The notes below the pieces were generated by a model. That model was given only the letters and a program-made list of their open reading frames with translations, was not told the DNA's origin and made no database searches. Made by a program: the position numbers and the translations under genes. From the NCBI RefSeq assembly GCF_001552175.1, contig NZ_BCQR01000116.1:1-39073 (forward strand): DNA of 39,073 nucleotides, read 5' to 3'. This DNA is from Actinomadura kijaniata NBRC 14229 (GTDB lineage: Bacteria > Actinomycetota > Actinomycetes > Streptosporangiales > Streptosporangiaceae). Position 1 is the first letter of the stretch, and each line of letters opens with the position of its first letter. Of this stretch, positions 1 through 8,800 are shown in pieces.

Positions 1-1
1 G

Positions 2-3000
2 GGGACCCTGCCGGCGGTGCTGTCCGGGCTGGCCGCCGCGCCGTCGCACCGCCCGTCCGGGCACGCCCCGCCGGCACGGCGCCTGGCCGGGCTCACCGGG
101 CCGCGGCGGCACCGGGTGATGCTGGAGCTGGTGCGGGAGCACGCCGCCGCCGTCCTCGGCCACGACGACGCCGACGGCGTCGCCGCCGACCGCGGCTTCA
201 CCGAGCTGGGGTTCGACTCGCTGACCGCCGTCGACCTCCGCAACCGGCTGTCGGCGGAGACGGGCCTGCGGCTGTCGGCCACGCTCGTGTTCGACTACCC
301 GAGCCCGCAGGCGCTCGCCGAGCACCTCGCCGGGCTGCTGCCGGGCTCGGAGCGGCAGGCCCCCGCCCCGGCCGGGCCCCGGACGGGGACGGGGACGGAC
401 GACGACCCGATCGCGATCGTCGCGATGGCCTGCCGGTTCCCGGGCGGGGTGCGCTCCCCCGAGGACCTGTGGCGGCTCGTGTCCGACGAGGTCGACGCGA
501 TCGGCCCGTTCCCCGCCGACCGCGGCTGGAACGTCGCCGACCTCTACGACCCCTCGCCCGAACGGACCGGGAAGTCCTACACCCGCGAGGGCGGCTTCCT
601 GTACGACGCGGCCGAGTTCGACCCCGGCTTCTTCGGCATGAGTCCGCGTGACGCGATGGCCACCGACCCCCAGCAGCGGTTGCTGCTCGAAACGGGCTGG
701 GAGGCGTTCGAACGCGCCGGGATCGATCCCCGGTCGCTGCGCGGCAGCCGCACCGGCGTGTTCACCGGCGTCATGTACGGCGACTACGGTGGCCGTCTCC
801 TGAACGCCTCCCCCGGCGAGTACGAGGGCCATCTCGGGACCGGCAGCGCCGGGAGCGTCGCCTCCGGCCGCGTCGCCTACACGTTCGGGCTGGAGGGACC
901 CGCCATCACCGTGGACACCGCCTGCTCGTCGTCGCTGGTCGCACTGCACCTGGCGGCGCGGGCGCTGCGGGCCGGCGAATGCGACCTGGCGCTGGCCGGC
1001 GGCGTGACGGTGATGGCGACCCCGGCCCCGTTCGTCGAGTTCAGCAGGCAGCGCGGGCTGGCCCCCGACGGGCGCTGCAAGCCGTTCGCCGAGGGGGCCG
1101 ACGGCGTCGCCTGGGGCGAGGGCGTCGGCCTGTTGCTGGTCGAACGCCTCTCCGACGCGCGGCGCAACGGCCACCCGGTACTGGCGGTGCTGCGCGGGTC
1201 GGCCGTCAACCAGGACGGCGCCTCCAACGGCCTCACCGCCCCCAACGGCCCGTCCCAGCAGCGCGTGATCCGCCAGGCCCTCGCCGACGCGGGGCTGACC
1301 CCGGCCGACGTGGACGCGGTCGAGGCGCACGGCACCGGGACCCCGCTCGGCGACCCCATCGAGGCCCAGGCGCTCATCGCCGCCTACGGGCAGGACCGGC
1401 CCGCCGACCGGCCACTGTGGATCGGCTCCGTCAAGTCCAACATCGGGCACGCCCAGGCGGCGGCCGGGGTCGCGGGCGTCATCAAGACCGTCCAGGCGCT
1501 CCGGCACGGGCGCCTGCCCCGCACCCTGCACGTCGACAGCCCCTCCCCGCACGTGGACTGGGCGGAGGGGAACGTCGCGCTGCTGGCCGAGGCGCGGGAG
1601 TGGCCGGAGCGCGACGGGCCGCGCCGCGCGGCGGTGTCGGCCTTCGGCATCAGCGGCACCAACGCCCACGTCGTCATCGAGGCGGCGGACGCCCCGGAGG
1701 CCCCGCCGCGCGACCAGGACGGGCCGGACCCGCGGCCGGTCGTCGCCTGGACGCTGTCGGCCGGGACCGACGACGCGCTCGGCGCGGTGGCCGAACGGCT
1801 CCGCGACTTCGTCCGGGAGCACCCCGGGCACCGGCCCGCCGACATCGCCCGTTCGCTCGGCGCGCGGCCGGTCCTCGACCACGGCGCCGCCGTGGTCGGG
1901 CGGACCGGGGACGACCTGCTGGCCGGGCTCGACGCGCTCGCGGCGCGGCGCACCGCGCCCGGCCTGGTCCGGGGCACCGCCGGGAGGGGCGGCGCGACCG
2001 CGTTCCTGTTCTCCGGCCAGGGGTCGCAGCGACCGGGCATGGGCAGCGGCCTGTACGCGGAGTTCCCCGCTTTCCGGCGGGCGCTGGACGAGCTGTGCGC
2101 GCACTTCGACGGGCTGCTGGACCGGCCGCTGCGCGAGCTGATGTTCGCGCCCGCCGGGAGTCCGGAGGAGGACCTGCTCCACGAGACCCGCTACACCCAG
2201 CCCGCGCTGTTCGCGCTGGAGGTCGCGCTGTACCGGCTGCTGCGCGGCTGGGGAGTCGTCCCCGACTACCTCATGGGGCACTCGATCGGCGAGTTCGCCG
2301 CCGCGCACGCCGCGGGCGTGCTGTCGCTGCCGGACGCCTGCGCGCTGGTCGCCGCGCGCGGACGGCTGATGCAGGAGCTGCCCGACCGGGGGGCGATGGT
2401 GGCGATCGGCGCGAGCGCCGAGGAGGTGCGCGCGTCCCTGGCGGGCCGGGACGACACGGTCGGCGTCGCGGCGGTGAACGGCCCGGCCGGGACGGTGGTG
2501 TCCGGCGACGAGGTCGCCGTGCTGGAGGTCGTCGACGAGTGGGCCTCCCGCGGGCGCCGCACCAAGCGGCTGCTGGTCAGCCACGCGTTCCACTCGCCGC
2601 TGATGCGGCCGATGACCGACGCGTTCCGGGAGGTCGCCGAGCGGGTGCGGTTCGCCGAGCCGACCATCCCGATCGTGTCGACGGTCACCGGCGCCGTGGT
2701 CGAGCCGCGCACCATGGCGTCCGCGTCGTACTGGGTCGACCAGGTGCTGCGGCCGGTCCTGTTCGCCCCGGGCGTCGCGACCCTGGACGCGGCGGGGGTC
2801 CGCGCCTACCTGGAGCTCGGGTCGGACGCGCTGGCCTCGCTCACCCCGGACTGCCTGCCCGACCGGGACGGCCGCCCGCTGGTCGGCGCGCTGCTCCGCC
2901 GGGACACCCCCGAACCGGAGTCGGTCGTCACCGCGCTGGCGCACGCCCGTGTCCGGGGCGTGCCGGTGGACCTGGCGGCGATGTTCCCGGACGGGCGCCG

Positions 3001-5779
3001 GGTCGAGCTGCCCACCTACCCGTTCCGGCGCGAACGGTACTGGCTCGCCCGGCCGGTCGCCGCCGACACCCCCTCGGGACTGGGCCTGGACGGCACCACC
3101 CACCCGTTCCTCGGGGCGGGCGCCGAACTGCCCGACGGCGGGTTCCTGTTCACCGGCCGGATCTCGGCGGAGACCCACCCCTGGCTCACCGACCACGTCC
3201 TGCACGGCAGCCCGGTCGTCCCGGCGAGCGCCCTGGTCGACATGGCCCTGTACGCGGGCGGGCGGTCCGGCTGCGACCGGATCGGCGAGCTCACGCTGTC
3301 GGCCCCGCTGGTCCTCCCCGAGACCGGCGCGGTCCACGTCCAGGTCGTCGTCGGACCGCCCGGCGGTTCCGGCACCCGGAACGTCACGATCAGGTCCCGT
3401 CCCGCGCACCCGGACGACGACGCCGGCTGGACCGGGCACGCGGAGGGCGAACTCGAACCCACCGGGGACACGGCGGAGGACACCGGGGACGCGCCGGCGG
3501 ACGCCGCGTGGCCACCGCCGGGGGCGACTCCGCAGGACGTCGAGCAGATCTACGCCCGGCTCGCCGACCTCGGCCTCGGCTACGGCCCCGCCTTCCGCGG
3601 CCTGCGCCGGGCCTGGCGGAACGGCGAGGAGATCCTCGCCGAGATCCGGCCGCCCGAGGCGGCGGCGTCCGGCTTCCGCCTCCACCCGGCCCTGCTGGAC
3701 TCCGCCCTCCACTCCGTCGCCTTCGCCCACCCCGACGCGGACGGGGCCGACGGCGTGCCGGTGCCGTTCTCCTGGACGGGCGTCACCGTTCCCGGCGCCG
3801 CGCCGGACACCCCGCTCCGGGTCCGGCTGACCACCACCGGCACCGGGTACGCGCTGCGGCTGACCACCGGGACCGGGCAGGAGGTCGCCGCGGTCGAGTC
3901 GCTGTCGGTGCGGCGGCTGACCCCCGACCAGCTCGGCTCCGGACGGCAGCGGCGGCTCCGGGCGCGGTTCGCGGTCGCCTGGCCCGAGATCCCGCGGCCC
4001 GCGCCGCGGGACCGCGCGGAGGTCCGGATCGGCGCGTTCGACGACGTCGCCGGGCCGCCCGCCCCGACCGGCGCGCCCACGCCCGACGTGCTGCTGCTGG
4101 ACTGCGCCGCGCTCCACGCGGAGTCCCGCGACGCCGCCGGACGGACCCGCGCGGCGACGCGGCTCGTCCTGGCGGCCGTCCAGAGGTTCCTCGCCGACGA
4201 CCGGTTCGCCGGTTCCCGGCTCGGCGTCCTGACCCGCTCGGCGGTGGCCGCCGTGGACGGCGACACGGTCGAGGACCTGGCGGGGGCCGCGATCGGCGGG
4301 CTGGTGCGCTCGGCCCAGACCGAGAACCCCGGCCGGATCGTCCTGGTCGACACCGACGGCACCGAGGCGTCCGCCCGGGCCCTGCCCGCCGCGCTCGGCT
4401 CGGACGAACCGGTCCTGGCGCTGCGCGACGGCCGCGTCCACGCCGCGCGCCTCACCCGCCTCACCGGCGAGGACGGCGCCGCCCCGTTCCCGCCGACCGG
4501 GACGGTGCTGGTCACCGGCGGCACCGGCACGCTCGGCGCGCTGGTCGCCCGGCACCTGGTCACCCGGCACGGCGTCCGGCGCCTGCTGCTCACCAGCCGC
4601 GGCGGCCCCGCCGCGCCCGGCGCGGGCACCCTGCTCGACGAGCTGACCCGGCTCGGCGCCCACGTCACCATCGCCGCGTGCGACGTGTCCGACCGCGCCG
4701 CGCTGGCGGACCTGCTCGCGTCCGTCCCCGGGGAGCACCCCCTCACCGCCGTGGTCCACACGGCGGGCGTGCTGGACGACGCCACGGTCCCCGGCCTCAC
4801 CGCCGACCGGCTCGACACCGTCCTGCGGCCGAAGGCCGACGCCGCCTGGCACCTGCACGAGCTCACCGCCGAACTGGACCTCGCGCACTTCGTGCTGTTC
4901 TCCTCCGCCGCCGGGGTGCTCGGCGCGGCGGGCCAGGCGAACTACGCGGCGGCCAACGCCTTCCTCGACGCGCTGGCCGAGCACCGGTGCGCCCACGGGC
5001 TGCCCGCCGTCTCCCTCGCCTGGGGACTGTGGGCGGCGGACGGCGCGATGAGCGCACGCCTCTCGGCCGCCGACCGGGCCCGCATCGGCCGGGGCGGGAT
5101 CCTGCCCCTCGACGGCGACGACGCGCTGGCGCTGTTCGACTCGGCCCTGGGCGGCGACCGCGCCACGACGACGCTGGCCCGGCTCGACCTGCCGTCGCTG
5201 CGCGCGCAGGCCGGACCCGGCGGACCGCCCGCGATCCTGCGCGAACTGGTCGGCGCCGTCCCCCGGCGGAACGAGACCGTCCGGGAACGCGCGCCACTGA
5301 CGGAACGCCTCGCCGGACGCACCGAGACCGAACAGTTCGACCTGCTCCTGGCGGTCATCCGCACCGAGATCGCGGTCACCCTGGGGCACGCCGGACCGGA
5401 CGCGGTCGAGCCGGACCGCGGCTTCCTGGAACTCGGCCTCGACTCCCTCACCGCGATCGAGCTGCGCAACCGGCTCAGCGACGCCGCCGGACGGAGGCTG
5501 CCCGCCACCACCCTGTTCGACTACCCGACGCCCCGCAGGCTCGCCGCGCGCCTACGCGAACTGCTCGCCCCGGCCGAGGACCCGGACGCGGCGATCCGCG
5601 AGGCCATCGCCTCCGTCCCGCCGGAACGGCTGCGGGCGGCGGGCCTGCTGGAGGCCGTCCTCGCCCTCGCCGGCGGCGCCGCCGACACCGCCCGCGACCG
5701 GGACGAGGACGACCCGGACCTGCTCGACGCCGACGTCGAGGACCTCGTCCGCATCGCTCTCTCCGACACCGACTCGTGA
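2..5779 (+). CDS. Type I modular PKS, 5' end missing: (KR end)-ACP / KS-AT-DH-KR-ACP
   Basis: The reading frame is open from the first bases, and the first residues look like the end of a KR domain, so the true start lies upstream. Domains by nucleotide: ACP about 115-345 (phosphopantetheine Ser at 218), KS 405-1690 (Cys 923, plus EAHGTGT and KSNIGH), AT 1990-2900 (GHSIGE, Ser 2282), DH 3085-3920 (HxxxGxxxxP His at 3194, Asp at 3698), KR 4490-5260 (TGGTGTLG, LDD at 4772-4780, Tyr at 4943), ACP 5320-5570 (Ser 5444), then an acidic C-terminal docking tail. The AT carries HAFH, the known malonyl-CoA signature. DH and KR look intact and there is no ER, so this module should install a double bond. 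The LDD motif marks a B-type KR. A 23-nt gap separates it from the next PKS gene, which suggests co-transcription. Domain calls are secure; extender choice rests on motifs. Confidence 0.97.
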   Translation, partial: GTLPAVLSGLAAAPSHRPSGHAPPARRLAGLTGPRRHRVMLELVREHAAAVLGHDDADGVAADRGFTELGFDSLTAVDLRNRLSAETGLRLSATLVFDYPSPQALAEHLAGLLPGSERQAPAPAGPRTGTGTDDDPIAIVAMACRFPGGVRSPEDLWRLVSDEVDAIGPFPADRGWNVADLYDPSPERTGKSYTREGGFLYDAAEFDPGFFGMSPRDAMATDPQQRLLLETGWEAFERAGIDPRSLRGSRTGVFTGVMYGDYGGRLLNASPGEYEGHLGTGSAGSVASGRVAYTFGLEGPAITVDTACSSSLVALHLAARALRAGECDLALAGGVTVMATPAPFVEFSRQRGLAPDGRCKPFAEGADGVAWGEGVGLLLVERLSDARRNGHPVLAVLRGSAVNQDGASNGLTAPNGPSQQRVIRQALADAGLTPADVDAVEAHGTGTPLGDPIEAQALIAAYGQDRPADRPLWIGSVKSNIGHAQAAAGVAGVIKTVQALRHGRLPRTLHVDSPSPHVDWAEGNVALLAEAREWPERDGPRRAAVSAFGISGTNAHVVIEAADAPEAPPRDQDGPDPRPVVAWTLSAGTDDALGAVAERLRDFVREHPGHRPADIARSLGARPVLDHGAAVVGRTGDDLLAGLDALAARRTAPGLVRGTAGRGGATAFLFSGQGSQRPGMGSGLYAEFPAFRRALDELCAHFDGLLDRPLRELMFAPAGSPEEDLLHETRYTQPALFALEVALYRLLRGWGVVPDYLMGHSIGEFAAAHAAGVLSLPDACALVAARGRLMQELPDRGAMVAIGASAEEVRASLAGRDDTVGVAAVNGPAGTVVSGDEVAVLEVVDEWASRGRRTKRLLVSHAFHSPLMRPMTDAFREVAERVRFAEPTIPIVSTVTGAVVEPRTMASASYWVDQVLRPVLFAPGVATLDAAGVRAYLELGSDALASLTPDCLPDRDGRPLVGALLRRDTPEPESVVTALAHARVRGVPVDLAAMFPDGRRVELPTYPFRRERYWLARPVAADTPSGLGLDGTTHPFLGAGAELPDGGFLFTGRISAETHPWLTDHVLHGSPVVPASALVDMALYAGGRSGCDRIGELTLSAPLVLPETGAVHVQVVVGPPGGSGTRNVTIRSRPAHPDDDAGWTGHAEGELEPTGDTAEDTGDAPADAAWPPPGATPQDVEQIYARLADLGLGYGPAFRGLRRAWRNGEEILAEIRPPEAAASGFRLHPALLDSALHSVAFAHPDADGADGVPVPFSWTGVTVPGAAPDTPLRVRLTTTGTGYALRLTTGTGQEVAAVESLSVRRLTPDQLGSGRQRRLRARFAVAWPEIPRPAPRDRAEVRIGAFDDVAGPPAPTGAPTPDVLLLDCAALHAESRDAAGRTRAATRLVLAAVQRFLADDRFAGSRLGVLTRSAVAAVDGDTVEDLAGAAIGGLVRSAQTENPGRIVLVDTDGTEASARALPAALGSDEPVLALRDGRVHAARLTRLTGEDGAAPFPPTGTVLVTGGTGTLGALVARHLVTRHGVRRLLLTSRGGPAAPGAGTLLDELTRLGAHVTIAACDVSDRAALADLLASVPGEHPLTAVVHTAGVLDDATVPGLTADRLDTVLRPKADAAWHLHELTAELDLAHFVLFSSAAGVLGAAGQANYAAANAFLDALAEHRCAHGLPAVSLAWGLWAADGAMSARLSAADRARIGRGGILPLDGDDALALFDSALGGDRATTTLARLDLPSLRAQAGPGGPPAILRELVGAVPRRNETVRERAPLTERLAGRTETEQFDLLLAVIRTEIAVTLGHAGPDAVEPDRGFLELGLDSLTAIELRNRLSDAAGRRLPATTLFDYPTPRRLAARLRELLAPAEDPDAAIREAIASVPPERLRAAGLLEAVLALAGGAADTARDRDEDDPDLLDADVEDLVRIALSDTDS
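1141..1450 (+). repeat. KS tract near-identical to 12097-12406
   Basis: Positions 1141-1292 match 12097-12248 with one mismatch that I could see, and 1346-1450 match 12302-12406 exactly. The offset (10956) is constant, and diverged sequence lies between the two matching tracts. This links the KS domains of the first and third PKS genes. Confidence 0.85.
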
Positions 5780-5802
5780 CCGACCCGAACCGAGGGGGAC
5801 GA

Positions 5803-8800
5803 ATGGACACGCCCGACGAGAAGGTCGTCGAAGCGCTGCGCACGTCGCTGCTGGAGAACAAGCGGCTGCGGCGGCGGCTCCAGCAGCGGGCCGAGGCCGC
5901 GACCGAGCCCGTCGCGATCGTGGGCATGGCCTGCCGCTACCCCGGGGACGTGCGGTCGCCCGACGACCTGTGGCGGCTGGTCACCGAGGGCCGGGACGCG
6001 ATCACCGGGTTCCCCGCCGACCGCGGCTGGACGCTCGACGACCTCTACGACCCCGACCCGGACGCGCAGGGCAAGTCGTATGTGCGCGAGGGCGGCTTCC
6101 TGCACGACGCGGCCGACTTCGATCCCGGCTTCTTCGGGATCAGCCCCCGCGAGGCGCTGGCGATGGACCCGCAGCAACGCCTGCTGCTGGAGACCGCCTG
6201 GGAGACGTTCGAGAACGCCGGGCTCGACCCCGAGACGCTGCGCGGCAGCCGCACCGGCGTCTTCACGGGCGTGATGTACGGCGACTACGCGACGCGGCTG
6301 CGCCGGATGCCGGAGGGCCTGGAGGACCAGGTGGTCACCGGCAGCGCGGGCAGCGTCGCATCGGGACGGATCTCCTACGTCTACGGTTTCGAGGGCCCCG
6401 CGGTCTCCCTGGACACCGCCTGCTCGTCGTCGCTGGTCGCGCTGCACCTGGCCGTCCAGGCGCTCCGCAACGGCGAATGCGACCTGGCGCTGGCGGGCGG
6501 CGTCACCGTGATGGCCACCCCGATCGCGTTCACCGGCTTCAGCCGACAGCGCGGCCTCGCCCCCGACGCGCGCTGCAAGTCGTTCGCCGCGGCGGCCGAC
6601 GGCACCTCGTGGGGGGAGGGTGTCGGGCTGCTGCTGGTCGAACGCCTGTCGGACGCCCGGCGCAACGGCCACCAGATCCTCGCGGTGGTGCGGGGCTCGG
6701 CCGTCAACCAGGACGGCCAGAGCAGCCAGCTCACGGCCCCCAACGGCCCCTCGCAGCAGCGGGTGATCCGGCAGGCGCTGGCCAACGCCGGTCTGACCCC
6801 CTCCGAGGTGGACGCGGTCGAAGCGCACGGCACCGGAACCCCGCTCGGCGACCCCATCGAGGCGCAGGCCGTCATCGCCACGTACGGGCAGGACCGCGAC
6901 CGGCCGTTGTGGCTCGGCTCCATCAAATCCAACATCGGCCACACCCAGGCCGCCGCCGGAGTCGCCGGAGTCATCAAGATGGTGCAGGCCATGCGGCACG
7001 GAGTGCTGCCGTGCACCCTGCACGTGGACGAGCCGACCCCGCACGTGGACTGGGACGAGGGCAGGGTGGCCCTGCTCACCGAGGCCCAGCCCTGGCCGGG
7101 CCCGTCCCGCCGCGCCGCCGTCTCCTCGTTCGGCGTCAGCGGCACCAACGCCCACGTCATCCTGGAACAAGCCCCCGAGCCGGACCCGGAGCCCGCAGAG
7201 CGGGAAAAGCACACCGGCCCGATGGCATGGCTGCTGTCGGCCCGGACCGAAGCCGCTCTGCGAGATCAGGCCGAACGCCTGCTGGAACACCTGGAAGCCA
7301 ACCCCGACCTGGACCCGGCGGCGGTCGCCGCCACCCTCGCCACACGCACCGCGTTCCCGCACCGCGCCGCCGTCATCGGCGACGACCTGAAAGATCTCAT
7401 CGAGCCCCTGACCGCACTGGCCGCCGGTCTCCCCCACAACCGGCTCGTCGAGGGAACCGCGACGGCGGGCAAGACGGTGTTCGTGTTCCCCGGCCAAGGC
7501 TCCCAATGGGCCGGAATGGGCCTGGAACTGATGGAGTCCTCCCCGGTGTTCGCCGAACACCTGCGAGCTTGCGACGAAGCATTGCGCCCGCACACCGGCT
7601 GGTCACTGCTTGACGTGCTGGGCGACGAGACAGCCCTGGAACGCGTTGATGTCGTCCAACCCGCACTGTTTTCGATCATGGTGTCGCTGGCCCGGCTCTG
7701 GCAACACCACGGCGTCCACCCCGACGCCGTCATCGGCCACTCCCAAGGCGAAATCGCCGCCGCCCACATCGCCGGAGCCCTCAGCCTGAACGACGCCGCC
7801 AAGATCGTCGCACTGCGCTCCCAAGCCATCCACACCCTGACAGCCAACGGCGCGATGGCCGCCATCCCCCTACCCGCCGACCAGATCCCCACCAGCGACA
7901 CCATCTCCATTGCCGCCATCAACTCCCCCACCACCACCATCGTCTCCGGCGACACCGACGCCGTGGCCTCCCTGGTCGCCGCTCATCCTGGGGCCAAGAC
8001 CATCCCGGTGGACTACGCCTCCCACTCACCCCACGTCCAACCCCTCCACGACCACCTACTGGACATCCTGAGCGACATCACCCCCACCACCCCCGACATC
8101 CCCATCCACAGCACCGTTAGTGACATCACGACCAACACCCCCTTCGACGCCCGCTACTGGTACGACAACCTGCGCAACACCGTCCAGTTCCACCCCACCC
8201 TCACCACCCTGCTGCACACCGGACACACCCGTTTCATCGAAATCAGCGCCCACCCCGTCCTGACCACCGCCATCCAGGACAACCCCGACGCCATCGCCAT
8301 CGGCACCCTGCGCCGCAACCACGGCACCCCCACCCAACTCCTCCACGCCCTGGCCACCGCCCACACCCACGGCATCACCACCAACCCCCTCCACCCCACC
8401 AACCCACACACCCCACTGCCCACCTACGCCTTCCAACACCAGCGCTATTGGTTGGAGGCCACGACCGGGGCGGGTGTCGACGACGTCGCTTCAGCGGGGC
8501 TGGAGGAGTCGGCGCACCCGCTGCTCGCCGCCCTCGTCGAGCTGCCCGAGGGCCGGGGGCTCGCGGCGACCGGTCGCGTCGGAACGGACACCCACCCATG
8601 GCTGGCCGGGTACCTGGTCCAGGGCACGGCGGTGCTCCCGGCGGTCGCGGTCCTCGACCTGGTGCTGTCCACCGGGCGGCATCTCGGTCTCCACCATCTT
8701 GAGGAACTGACCCTGGACGGTCCGATCGTGCTGCCGGAGGACGGCGGGGTGGATCTGCGCGTGCAGGTGTCGGGCCCGGACGACGCCGGGAGGCACACGG

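Noticed and set aside
979..5802. Upstream extension of the second PKS frame into the first PKS gene
   Set aside because: The extension is an Arg-rich shadow. The true start at 5803 has a ribosome site and a docking helix.
5521..7593. Minus-strand frame of 690 codons across the first two PKS genes
   Set aside because: It spans a gene junction, has no recognisable domain and no ribosome site; composition is typical of an antisense shadow.
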